Positions 27,465-36,083 of a DNA stretch of 64,000 nt are shown one piece after another. The DNA comes from an uncultured Oscillospiraceae bacterium (GTDB taxonomy: Bacteria > Bacillota > Clostridia > Oscillospirales > Oscillospiraceae), in contig CAJUPU010000016.1 in assembly GCA_910588495.1 (NCBI GenBank), forward strand, positions 1 through 64,000, given 5' to 3'. The translations under genes were made by a program, and so were the position numbers. The notes under the pieces were generated by a model, which worked only from the letters and a program-made list of their open reading frames with translations, was not told where the DNA came from and ran no database searches. The number at the start of each line of letters is the position of its first letter. Position 1 is the first letter of the stretch.

Positions 27465-27546
27465 TGCCCAGTGTGGTGATGGATCGTTTAATTTTTGACA
27501 AGCGCAAGATCTGTCCAACCGTTTTCGCCTGGGGCGGACGGTCTCC

Positions 27547-28689
27547 TCACTTGAGCATCTGGCCGGAGATCACGATTTGCTGGACCTGGGAGGAGCCCTC
27601 GTAGATGGAGCACACCCGGATGTCCCGGTAGATGCGCTCGATGGCGTACTCCCGGCTGTAGCCGTAACCGCCGAAGAGCTGGAGGGCCTTGTTGACGATG
27701 TCGATGGCGGCCTCGGCGGCGTAGTACTTGGCCATGGAGGCGGCCTTGTCCGCCTTCTCGCCGTTGTCCATCATCCAGGCGGCGTTGTACACCAGGCCCC
27801 GGGCGGCGTTGAGCTTGGTCTCCATGTCGGCCAGCATGAAGGCGATGGCCTGGTGCTTGCACAGGGGCTTGCCGAACTGGACCCGGTTCTTGGTGTGCTC
27901 CACCGCCAGCTCGATGGCCTCGGCGGCCATGCCCAGGCACATGGAGGCCACGCCCACACGGCCCACGGACAGGGTCTTCATGGCGTTGATGAAGCCCAGG
28001 TCCTTCTCGCCGATCAGGCAGTCCTTGCTTACCCGCACGTCCTCCAGCACCAGGTCGCTGACGGGCACGCCCCGCTGGCCCATCTTCTCCTCGTGGCGGC
28101 CGCAGGACACCCCGGGCAGGGACATGTCCACCATGAAGCAGCTGATGCCCTTGGCGCCCTTCTCGGGGCTGGTCTTGGCGTAGACGATGGAGTACTTGGC
28201 GATGGGGGCCATGGTGATGAAGCACTTCCGGCCGTTGAGGATGTAGTCGTCACCGTCCTCCACCGCCTTGGTGGTCATGCTGGCCGCGTCGGACCCGGCG
28301 TTGGGCTCGGTGAGGGCGAAGGCGATGAACTCCTCCCCGGCCACCACGCCGGGCAGGTACTTCTCCTTTTGCTCGGGGGTGCCGGAGATCACGATGGGGG
28401 CGGTGGACAGGGAGTTGGCGGAGGAGATGAACAGGGTGGCGGTGGCGCACTTCTTGGCGATCTCCTCCATGACGCACACATAGGAGCGCATATCCAGGCT
28501 GAGCCCGCCGTACTCCTCGGGGATCTTCAGGCCCAGAAAGCCCATCTCGGCCATCTGCCCCACCACGTCCATGGGGAACTCCTCGTTCTTGTCCACGTCG
28601 GCGGCGATGGGGGCCAGGGTCTTGTTGGCGAAGTCTCGGGCCATCTCGCAGATGGATTCGTGGTCCTCAGTAAAAAACGGGCTGTTCAT
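27547..28689 (-). CDS. Acyl-CoA dehydrogenase (second copy)
   Basis: This 380-residue enzyme has the same architecture as the copy at 24252, with ALTEPNAGSDAA and catalytic Glu in IYEGSSQVQ. The two sequences differ throughout, so this is an old paralogue rather than a recent duplication, and substrate chain or branch preference may differ. It lies 56 bases after the CoA-transferase gene on the same strand. AGGAGG precedes the ATG. Confidence 0.93.
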   Translation of the reverse strand: MNSPFFTEDHESICEMARDFANKTLAPIAADVDKNEEFPMDVVGQMAEMGFLGLKIPEEYGGLSLDMRSYVCVMEEIAKKCATATLFISSANSLSTAPIVISGTPEQKEKYLPGVVAGEEFIAFALTEPNAGSDAASMTTKAVEDGDDYILNGRKCFITMAPIAKYSIVYAKTSPEKGAKGISCFMVDMSLPGVSCGRHEEKMGQRGVPVSDLVLEDVRVSKDCLIGEKDLGFINAMKTLSVGRVGVASMCLGMAAEAIELAVEHTKNRVQFGKPLCKHQAIAFMLADMETKLNAARGLVYNAAWMMDNGEKADKAASMAKYYAAEAAIDIVNKALQLFGGYGYSREYAIERIYRDIRVCSIYEGSSQVQQIVISGQMLK

Positions 28690-28745
28690 GATAGATTCCT
28701 CCTATATAAATATCGTTAGATCTGGCGATGTGCTCGTCCAGGCGT

Positions 28746-30371
28746 TCAGCAGAGGGTGTCGCCCAGCCTGCCCCAGTGCTCTTCGAACAGGGCCGGGTCC
28801 ATGGTCTTGAGGTCGGGGGAGACGGCGGGCCGGAAGCCCATCTGGCCCAGCACGTCCCGCTCCAGGTCGATGCCCGGGGCGATCTCGATGAGGGTCAGCT
28901 CATGGTCGATGAGCTTGAACACCGCCCGCTCGGTGACGTACAGCACTTCCTGGTCCGCCGGGGCGTACCGGCCGGAGAAGGTGATCTGGCCCACCTGGTC
29001 CACGAACTTCCGGATGGTGCCCTCCTCCAGGATCTCCAGCTTGCCATCCCCCACCTTCACCTTGGCCTTGCCCACCAGGGTGCCGGCGAAGATGACCTTT
29101 GGGGTGTTGGTGCTGATGTCGATGAAGCCGCCGGGGCCGGTGAGCCGGGAGCCCATCCGGCTGACGTTGTTGTTGCCGTCCTTGTCGATCTCGCCGATGC
29201 CCAGGCAGGTCATGTTCAGCCCGCCGCCGCTGATCAGGTCGAACATCTCGTTGGGAGTGATGATGGCCTCGGGGTTGTAGGCGGAGCCAAAGCTGGGCAG
29301 GGCGGAGGGCACGCCGCCCACCATGCCGCTCTCGGTGGACATGGTCACCTGGTCGATCAGGCCCTCCTCGTTGACCACCTTGGCGATGTCGGCGGGCATA
29401 CCCACCCCCAGGTTGATCAGATCGCCCTTACGGAGCTCCATGGCGCAGCGGCGGCAGATCACCTTCCGCTCGTCGAAGGGCAAAGGCTCGATGGCGGTGA
29501 GGGGCTTGCGGATCTCGCCGGAGAAGGCGGGCTCCCAGTAGTCGCCCTCCGCCTGCCAGCAGGACTTGGGGTCCCGGGCCTGGACCACGTAGTCCACCAG
29601 GGTGCCGGGGATCTTGATGTCCTTGGCGGGCAGGGTCTCCTTTTTGGCCAGGTACTCCACCTGGACGATGACGATGCCGCCGGAGTTCTTGGTGGCGTTG
29701 GCCACGGCGAAGCCCTCGTTGATCACGCTCTCGTGGGCGAAGGAGATGTTGCCGTTTTCATCGGCGATGGTGCCCCGGAGGATGGCCACGTCCACCTTGA
29801 AGCCGGGGTAGAACAGGTACTCCTCCCCCTCGAACTCCACCACCTTCACCAGCTCGTCCTTGGCGCAGGGATTCATCCGGCCCCCCTCCACCCGGGGGTC
29901 CACGAAGGTGCCCAGGCCCACCTTGGTGAGCAGGCCGGGGCGGCCCGCGCCGATCTCCCGCCACAGGTTGATGATCACGCCCTGGGGCAGGCAGTAGCTC
30001 TCCAGCTCGTTGCTCCGGGCCTGGTCGCACAGGGTGAAGGCGCTGCCGATGTGGGCGCTGGTCCACTTCTTCACCAGCCCCGGCCCCGCCTCGCCCAGCC
30101 GGGTGGCCCCCCGGTTGCCGTGCTCCTTGTCCGGGCCGCCCTCCCGCTTGGAGCGGTCCCAGCCCACGAAGGCGTTGCCATAGCCCCAGTCGCCCAGGGC
30201 GCTGCCCTGCTTCAGGTTCAGGCCGCAGGGGTGGCCCGTCTCCCGGAAGCTGTCCCGCATGGCGCAGGCGATCTCCTCCGCCCAGCCGGACAGGCCCATG
30301 CCCGCCACGCCCACTGTGGCCCCATCGGGGATCAGCTTGGCCGCTTCCTTCGCCGTGATGAATCTTGCCAT
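28746..30371 (-). CDS. Acyl-CoA:acetate CoA-transferase, fused subunits (Pct-like)
   Basis: This 541-residue family I CoA-transferase joins the alpha and beta halves in one chain, as in propionate CoA-transferase. The N-terminal half has GATVGVAGMG; the catalytic Glu is in MSTESGMVGGVPS (about residue 336), and GGFIDIS follows. It moves CoA between acyl-CoA and acetate or another acid. The second ATG (30371) is used since GGAGGG is only one base from the first. It heads the operon under a TetR-type operator. Confidence 0.92.
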   Translation of the reverse strand: MARFITAKEAAKLIPDGATVGVAGMGLSGWAEEIACAMRDSFRETGHPCGLNLKQGSALGDWGYGNAFVGWDRSKREGGPDKEHGNRGATRLGEAGPGLVKKWTSAHIGSAFTLCDQARSNELESYCLPQGVIINLWREIGAGRPGLLTKVGLGTFVDPRVEGGRMNPCAKDELVKVVEFEGEEYLFYPGFKVDVAILRGTIADENGNISFAHESVINEGFAVANATKNSGGIVIVQVEYLAKKETLPAKDIKIPGTLVDYVVQARDPKSCWQAEGDYWEPAFSGEIRKPLTAIEPLPFDERKVICRRCAMELRKGDLINLGVGMPADIAKVVNEEGLIDQVTMSTESGMVGGVPSALPSFGSAYNPEAIITPNEMFDLISGGGLNMTCLGIGEIDKDGNNNVSRMGSRLTGPGGFIDISTNTPKVIFAGTLVGKAKVKVGDGKLEILEEGTIRKFVDQVGQITFSGRYAPADQEVLYVTERAVFKLIDHELTLIEIAPGIDLERDVLGQMGFRPAVSPDLKTMDPALFEEHWGRLGDTLC

Positions 30372-30616
30372 ATCCATCCCTCCATGTGTTTTTGGTGAAT
30401 TTGTTCACTGAACTTGTTCGTTAAAAATTATACTACTCTTTGTAGGGACCGTCAATAGGCAAAACAGGCTCCCAAAAATTTTGTATACCCTGTATACTTC
30501 AAAGGCGAATTTTTGTGGGATATGCCGAGCGGCTTTCTCCCGCTCCCCCTTGCCAATGGGGCGTTTTTCCGGTATAATGCCTGCTGATACCCACATGAGA
30601 AAGGCAGGCGGTCCAC
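30372..30616. promoter_or_regulatory. Divergent control region, CoA-transferase/TetR
   Basis: Leftward promoter: TTGACG (30455-30450), 17 bases, TATAAT (30432-30427). Just downstream of it lie two tandem 12-mers, TGAATTTGTTCA (30396-30407) and TGAACTTGTTCG (30409-30420), placed where a bound repressor blocks elongation. Rightward promoter: TTGCCA (30550-30555), 17 bases, TATAAT (30573-30578). A perfect palindromic pair GTATAC-CCT-GTATAC (30483-30497) sits between the two. The dyads are candidate TetR operators. Confidence 0.75.
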
Positions 30617-31228
30617 GTGACGGAGGAGAACAAGACCAAGCGGCAGCTCCAGGCGGAACAGACCAAGCTGAAGCTGTTCAACGCCGCGGTGGAGCTGCTG
30701 GCCCAGCGGGACTTCGAGAGCATCACCATCCGGGACATCGTGGAGCGGGCCGACGTGTCCATCGGCACCTTCTACAACTACTACTCCACCAAGCTGGAAG
30801 TCTTTTACGAGACCTATCAGGTGGCCGACCACTACTTCAACCAGGTGGTGGAGCCCCAGCTCGCCCAGCCCACCTGCGCGGAGCGGGTGCTGCACTTCTT
30901 CCAGCACTACGCCCACTACTCCAGCGAACTCACCGACCGGAAGATGACCCGGCTGCTGTACAGCCCGGACAACCCCTGGTTCAACCGGCCCCAGGAGAAC
31001 AGCCTGGTGGCGGTCCTCGCCCGGGTGCTCCAGGGCGGCCTGGACAGCGGCGAGCTGGACGGCCGGGGAGACAGCGCCCAGGAGATCGCCAACTGGCTGA
31101 TGATCTGCGTCCGGGGGCTGACCTACAACTGGTGCACCACCGGCTTCGCCTACGACCTGGCCCAGGCCACGGACGGGTTCGTCCGGCGGCTGCTGCGCTC
31201 CTATTTGACCACAGGCACAGGGGAATGA
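30617..31228 (+). CDS. TetR/AcrR-family transcriptional regulator
   Basis: This 203-residue protein has an N-terminal TetR helix-turn-helix (about residues 12-58: LFNAAVELLAQRDFESITIRDI, then VSIGTFYNYYSTKLEVF) and a helical ligand-binding domain. The divergent CoA-transferase/acyl-CoA dehydrogenase/Etf set is the obvious target; acyl-CoA-type ligands are common for such arrangements but unproven here. Start is GTG 30617, with a weak AAGGCAGG site. Its stop codon lies in the loop of its own terminator hairpin. Confidence 0.93.
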   Translation: MTEENKTKRQLQAEQTKLKLFNAAVELLAQRDFESITIRDIVERADVSIGTFYNYYSTKLEVFYETYQVADHYFNQVVEPQLAQPTCAERVLHFFQHYAHYSSELTDRKMTRLLYSPDNPWFNRPQENSLVAVLARVLQGGLDSGELDGRGDSAQEIANWLMICVRGLTYNWCTTGFAYDLAQATDGFVRRLLRSYLTTGTGE

Positions 31229-31246
31229 CCCTGTGCTTGTTTTTTT
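31215..31246 (+). terminator. Terminator overlapping the tetR stop codon
   Basis: GCACAGGG (31215-31222) pairs with CCCTGTGC (31229-31236), with the TGA stop in the loop, followed by TTG and seven T's. Confidence 0.9.
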
Positions 31247-31301
31247 CCCCAGTTTGCGGTATCATAAGGAGACGTGTCCCATGGGAAAGGAGGGCGGATG
31301 A

Positions 31302-31961
31302 ATGGAGCGGAACGTATCCGAGGCCCTGCGCTATCTGGGGGTGCGGGGGGCGCCGGACCCCGCGCTGCTCTCCCAGCTGTCCGCCGCGGCGGACCGGCTG
31401 GCCCGGGCGGCTCCCCCCCGGTGGGTGTGGCGGGCATTCCCGCTGGTCCACGGCCCGGAGGGTCCGGCGCTGGTGGGAGCGGACCTGGCCCTCCCAGGGA
31501 AGATGGCGGCGCGGATGCTGGGGGACTGCGCCCAGGCCGCTGTGCTGATCTGCACCCTGGGGGCAGCGTTCGAGGCCCTGCTCCGGGCGGAGCAGGCCCG
31601 GGGTATGGCCCGGGCCGCCCTGCTGGACGCCTGCGGCTCCGCCTGGGTGGAGGCGGGGTGCGACGAGGCCCAGGCGGAGATCTCCGCCCGGTTCCCGGGC
31701 CTGCACCCCACCGACCGGTTCAGCCCCGGCTACGGCGATCTGCCGCTGTCCCTCCAACGGGACATCTGCCACGTTCTGGACGCCCCCCGGCGGCTGGGGG
31801 TCCAGGTGACGGACAGCCTTCTGCTGAATCCGTCCAAGACCGTCACCGCCGTGATCGGCCTGTCGGAGCGGCCCCAGCCCGCCCGAATCCGGGGGTGCGC
31901 ATACTGCGATCTGGGGGAAAACTGCCAATACCGCAAAGGAGGGACCACCTGTGGAGCTTGA
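31302..31961 (+). CDS. B12-dependent methionine synthase reactivation-domain protein
   Basis: This 219-residue protein matches the C-terminal S-adenosylmethionine-binding activation domain of MetH as a stand-alone chain: RFSPGYGDLPL (about residue 143) and LLNPSKTVTAVIG, then a CAYCDLGENCQYR cysteine cluster. The domain reductively methylates inactive cob(II)alamin. It overlaps the next gene, which lacks this domain, by 11 bases, so the two probably reconstitute one enzyme. The Cys cluster near the C-terminus may bind a metal. Confidence 0.9.
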   Translation: MERNVSEALRYLGVRGAPDPALLSQLSAAADRLARAAPPRWVWRAFPLVHGPEGPALVGADLALPGKMAARMLGDCAQAAVLICTLGAAFEALLRAEQARGMARAALLDACGSAWVEAGCDEAQAEISARFPGLHPTDRFSPGYGDLPLSLQRDICHVLDAPRRLGVQVTDSLLLNPSKTVTAVIGLSERPQPARIRGCAYCDLGENCQYRKGGTTCGA

Positions 31962-34314
31962 CTTTTTACACAACGGACTGCTCATCCTGGACGGGGCCAT
32001 GGGCACCGTGCTGCAGCAGCGGGGCCTGCCCCCCGGGGGCAAGCCGGAGCTGCTGAACTTCACCCAGCCCGGCCTGCTGCGCGCCATCTACCGGGAGTAC
32101 ATCCAGGCAGGCAGCCAAATTTTGTGCGCCAACACCTTCGGGGCCAACGCCCCCAAGCTGGCGGGGACGGGATACACCGTGGAGGAGGTGGTGTCCGCCG
32201 CCATCGCGGTGGCAAAGGAGGCCGCCGCCGGAACCGGCGTGAAGGTATCCCTGGACCTGGGCCCCCTGGGGGAGCTGCTGGAGCCCCTGGGCACCCTGCC
32301 CTTCGAAAAAGCCTATGACTGCTTCAAGGAGGTGGCCATGGCCGGGGAGAGGGCCGGGGCGGACCTGGTGTCCATCGAGACCATGACCGACCTGTACGAG
32401 GCCAAGGCCGCCCTTTTGGCGGTGAAGGAGAACACCTCCCTGCCCGTGCTGGTCACCATGTCCTTTGAGCAGACAGGCCGCACCTTCACCGGCTGCACCA
32501 TCCCCTCCATGGCCCGGACCCTGGAGGGCCTGGGGGCGGACGCCGTTGGGCTGAACTGCTCCCTGGGCCCCGACCTGCTCCTCCCCCTGCTGAAGGAGCT
32601 GTGTGACAACACCCATCTGCCCGTGATCGCCAAGCCCAACGCGGGGCTCCCCGACCCGGCCACCGGGGCCTACGGCATGGGGCCGGAGGAGTTCGCGGCC
32701 GCCCTGCTCCCCTGCCTGGAGGCGGGCGTCACCATCTTCGGCGGCTGCTGCGGCACCTCGCCGGAGTACATCCGGGCGCTGGTCAAGGCGCTGGAGGGCA
32801 AGGCCCCCGCCCCCCGGACCCGCCGCTCCACCGGCTTTGTGTGCTCGGCCATGGCCCCCTGTTTCCTGGACGGGGTGCGGGTCATCGGGGAGCGGATCAA
32901 CCCCACCGGCAAAAAGCGGCTCCAGCAGGCCCTTCTGGACCAGGACCTGGACTACGTGCTGGACCTGGCCGTCCAGCAGGAGGACGCGGGCGCGGACATT
33001 CTGGACGTGAACGTGGGCTATCCCGGGGTGGACGAGGCCGTCCTGCTGCCCAAAGTGGTGAAAAAGCTCCAGAGCGCCGTCCCCCTGCCCCTCCAGCTGG
33101 ACTCCACCGACCCCGCCGCCCTGGAGGCCGCCCTGCGGGTGTACAACGGCAAGGCGGCGGTGAACTCGGTGAACGGCGAGCGCTCGGTGCTGGAGCGGAT
33201 CTTGCCCATCGTGAAAAAGTATGGGGCCTCGGTGGTGGGCCTGTGCCTGGATGAGCACGGCATCCCACCCACCGCCGAGGGCCGGGTGGAGATCGCGAAA
33301 CGCATCCTGGACGCGGCGCTCTCCTACGGCATCCCGGCGGAGGACGTGTGGATCGACTGCCTCACCCTCACCGTGTCCGCCCAGCAGGACCAGGCCGCAC
33401 AGACCCTTCGGGCCGTCCGCATGGTCCGGGAGCAGCTGGGCCTCCAGGTGGTGCTGGGGGTGTCCAACATCTCCTTCGGCCTGCCCGGCCGGGCCGCCGT
33501 CACCCGGAGCTTTTTGACCCAGGCCCTGGCGGCGGGCCTCACCCTGCCCATCCTCAACCCCAACCAGCGGGAGATGATGGACGCGGTGGCGGCGTTCAAG
33601 GTCCTCTCCGGGGAGGACCTTGGGTGCCGGGCCTACATCGCCCGGTCGGCGGACGCCGCGCCCGTCTCCGCCGCCTCCGGCGCCGCCCCCTCCCTCACCC
33701 TGGAGGAGGCGGTGGCCCGGGGGCTGGAGGGGGACGCGGGCCGTCTGGCAAAAGAGGCCCTTCTGACCCAGAACGAGCTGTCCCTGGTGGAGGGGCGGCT
33801 CATCCCCGCCCTGGACCGGGTGGGGGCGGATTACGAGGCGGGCCGGGCCTTCCTGCCCCAGCTCCTCTCCGCCGCCCAGGCCGCCCAGGCCGTCTTTGAG
33901 GCGGTCAAGACCTCCATCGCGGAAAAGGGCGGGACCCCGGTGAAGAAGGGGAGGTTCGTCATCGCCACCGTCAAGGGGGACATCCACGACATCGGCAAAA
34001 ACATCGTGCGCACGGTGATGGAGAACTACGGCTACGAGGCCGTGGACCTGGGCCGGGACGTGCCGCCCCAGGTCATTTTGGATACCGTGCGGGAGCAGGA
34101 TATCCGCCTGGTGGGGCTGTCCGCCCTGATGACCACCACCCTGCCCGCCATGGAGGCCACCATCCGGCTGCTCCACACCCTGGAGGACTCCCCGACGATC
34201 TTCGTGGGCGGGGCGGTGGTGACACCCGGCTTCGCCGCCCGGATGGGGGCGGACCACTACGCCAAAGACGCCCGCCAGTCGGTGGAGATCGCCCGGAAGG
34301 TGTTTGGGTCATGA
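31951..34314 (+). CDS. metH: Cobalamin-dependent methionine synthase, lacking activation domain
   Basis: This 787-residue enzyme transfers a methyl group from methyltetrahydrofolate to homocysteine via cobalamin. Domains in order: homocysteine-binding barrel (about 1-290, zinc ligands in NCS and FGGCCGTS), pterin-binding domain (about 305-570, VIGERINPTGKK and NSVNGE), cobalamin cap (about 590-680), and B12-binding domain with KGDIHDIGKNIV (His ligand near residue 681). It stops there, without the reactivation domain, which is encoded just upstream. GTG start at 31951 follows AAAGGAGGG. Confidence 0.95.
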   Translation: MELDFLHNGLLILDGAMGTVLQQRGLPPGGKPELLNFTQPGLLRAIYREYIQAGSQILCANTFGANAPKLAGTGYTVEEVVSAAIAVAKEAAAGTGVKVSLDLGPLGELLEPLGTLPFEKAYDCFKEVAMAGERAGADLVSIETMTDLYEAKAALLAVKENTSLPVLVTMSFEQTGRTFTGCTIPSMARTLEGLGADAVGLNCSLGPDLLLPLLKELCDNTHLPVIAKPNAGLPDPATGAYGMGPEEFAAALLPCLEAGVTIFGGCCGTSPEYIRALVKALEGKAPAPRTRRSTGFVCSAMAPCFLDGVRVIGERINPTGKKRLQQALLDQDLDYVLDLAVQQEDAGADILDVNVGYPGVDEAVLLPKVVKKLQSAVPLPLQLDSTDPAALEAALRVYNGKAAVNSVNGERSVLERILPIVKKYGASVVGLCLDEHGIPPTAEGRVEIAKRILDAALSYGIPAEDVWIDCLTLTVSAQQDQAAQTLRAVRMVREQLGLQVVLGVSNISFGLPGRAAVTRSFLTQALAAGLTLPILNPNQREMMDAVAAFKVLSGEDLGCRAYIARSADAAPVSAASGAAPSLTLEEAVARGLEGDAGRLAKEALLTQNELSLVEGRLIPALDRVGADYEAGRAFLPQLLSAAQAAQAVFEAVKTSIAEKGGTPVKKGRFVIATVKGDIHDIGKNIVRTVMENYGYEAVDLGRDVPPQVILDTVREQDIRLVGLSALMTTTLPAMEATIRLLHTLEDSPTIFVGGAVVTPGFAARMGADHYAKDARQSVEIARKVFGS

Positions 34315-36077
34315 GCATTCGGGAACTTTTGGCCCGAGGAGAGCCCCTGCTCTTCGACGGGGCCATGGGGACGTACTACGCCGCCCGGCCCGGCCGGGCG
34401 GAAGCCCGGTGTGAGCAGGCCAATTTGGACGCCCCCCAGGAGATCGCCGCCATCCACCGCGCCTATCTGGAGGCGGGGGCCCGGGCCATCCGCACCAACA
34501 CCTTCGACGTGGGCGGGGACTGGGAGACGGCCCAAAGGATCGTCCGGACGGGGTGCCGAATCGCCCGGTCGGCTGCGGAGACCTTTGGGGCCTATGTGTT
34601 CGCCGACCTGGGCCCCGCCCCCCAGGACGGCATCCTCTCCCCCGGCGCGCACTACCGCCGCCAGGCGGAGATATTCCTGTCCCAGGGGCTGACCTGCTTC
34701 ATCGCCGAGACCCTGCCCACCGACGAGGGCATCCCGGAGCTGGCCCGGTATCTGAAGGAGCGCTGTCCGGAGGCGTTTTTGCTGGTGTCCTTCGCCGTGG
34801 CCCCCGACGGCTTCACCCGAGAGGGGCTGTCCGGCCGCGCCCTGTTCCGGCGGGCCGCTTCCCTGGAGGGGGTGGACGGCGTGGGCTTCAACTGCGTATC
34901 CGGCCCCCGGCACCTGCTGGAATTCGTCCGGGGGCTGGACCTGTCCCTTTTGGGCGGCAGGCCCCTGTCCGTCCTGCCCAACGCGGGCTATCCCACGGTG
35001 CTGGGGCGGCGGGTGGTGTACCGGGGCGGGGCGGACTACTTTGCCGCCCTCATGGCGGACGCCGCCCGGGCCGGGGCGGCCATCCTGGGGGGGTGCTGCG
35101 GCACCACCCCCGCCCACATCGCCCGGACCGCCCAGACCCTGAACGGCCTGCCGGACAAGCCCCCCGCCCTCCCCGCCCAGCCCCGGGAGCAAAGCGAGGC
35201 CCAGCCCGTCCAAAACCGCCTCCGGGACAAGCTGGCGGCGGGCAGGCGGGCGATCGCCGTGGAGCTGGACCCCCCCGCCGACGACCGGGTGGACCTCTTC
35301 ATGGAGGGGGTGCGGGCCCTGCGGGACGCGGGGGCGGACGCGGTGACGGTGGCGGACTGCCCGGTGGGCCGTCCCCGGGCGGACTCCTCCCTGCTGGCCT
35401 GCAAGATCCGCCGGGAGACCGGGGTGGAGCCCCTGCCCCACCTCACCTGCCGGGACCGGAACCTGAACGCCACCAAGGCCCTGCTGCTGGGTCTGAGCAT
35501 GGAGGGGGTGGGCAGCGTGCTGCTGGTCACCGGCGACCCCGTCCCCACCCAGGACCGGGACGAGGTGAAGAGCGTGTTCAACTTCAACTCCCGGAAGCTG
35601 ATCCGCTATGTCTCCGGCCTCACCGGCCAGGGGCTGTCCGCCCCCTTCCAGATCTTCGCGGCGCTGAACGTCAACGCCCCCAACTTCGCCAAACAGCTGG
35701 AGCTGGCCCGGGAGAAGGAGGAGGCCGGGGCGGCGGGCTTCCTCACCCAGCCCGTCCACTCCCCCCGGGCGCTGGACAACCTGGCCCGGGCCCGGGAGGC
35801 GCTGAACGGCTATATCCTGGGCGGGGTGTTCCCCATCGTCAGCCACCGCAACGCCCTGTTCCTCAACAACGAGGTGGCGGGGGTGTCGGTGCCGGAGGAG
35901 ATCGTGGCGCGCTATGAGGGGCTGGACCGGGAGGCGGCGGAGGCGCTGGCGCTGGAGCTGTCGGTAAAGACCGCCCGGGACATGGCGCCCTGCACCGACG
36001 GCTGGTATCTCATGACCCCCTTCCGCCGGGTGGGCCTGGTGGCCCAGATCATGGCCCGGCTCAGAGAAAGGGAGTGA
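34311..36077 (+). CDS. Homocysteine S-methyltransferase/methylenetetrahydrofolate reductase fusion
   Basis: This 588-residue fusion has an N-terminal homocysteine methyltransferase barrel (LLFDGAMGTYYA; zinc ligands GGCCGTTPAHI, about residue 260-270) and a C-terminal MTHFR barrel (about 300-588, AVELDPPADDRVD, LTCRDRN, LLLVTGDPVP). It resembles the Bacillus YitJ type. The MTHFR half makes the methyltetrahydrofolate that MetH uses. It overlaps metH by 4 bases (ATGA), so the three genes form a methyl-branch operon. Confidence 0.92.
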   Translation: MSIRELLARGEPLLFDGAMGTYYAARPGRAEARCEQANLDAPQEIAAIHRAYLEAGARAIRTNTFDVGGDWETAQRIVRTGCRIARSAAETFGAYVFADLGPAPQDGILSPGAHYRRQAEIFLSQGLTCFIAETLPTDEGIPELARYLKERCPEAFLLVSFAVAPDGFTREGLSGRALFRRAASLEGVDGVGFNCVSGPRHLLEFVRGLDLSLLGGRPLSVLPNAGYPTVLGRRVVYRGGADYFAALMADAARAGAAILGGCCGTTPAHIARTAQTLNGLPDKPPALPAQPREQSEAQPVQNRLRDKLAAGRRAIAVELDPPADDRVDLFMEGVRALRDAGADAVTVADCPVGRPRADSSLLACKIRRETGVEPLPHLTCRDRNLNATKALLLGLSMEGVGSVLLVTGDPVPTQDRDEVKSVFNFNSRKLIRYVSGLTGQGLSAPFQIFAALNVNAPNFAKQLELAREKEEAGAAGFLTQPVHSPRALDNLARAREALNGYILGGVFPIVSHRNALFLNNEVAGVSVPEEIVARYEGLDREAAEALALELSVKTARDMAPCTDGWYLMTPFRRVGLVAQIMARLRERE

Positions 36078-36083
36078 CCGGCT

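Noticed and set aside
30372..30616. Possible riboswitch upstream of the CoA-transferase or TetR gene
   Set aside because: The gap is explained by two good promoters and operator dyads; no conserved aptamer pattern is visible.
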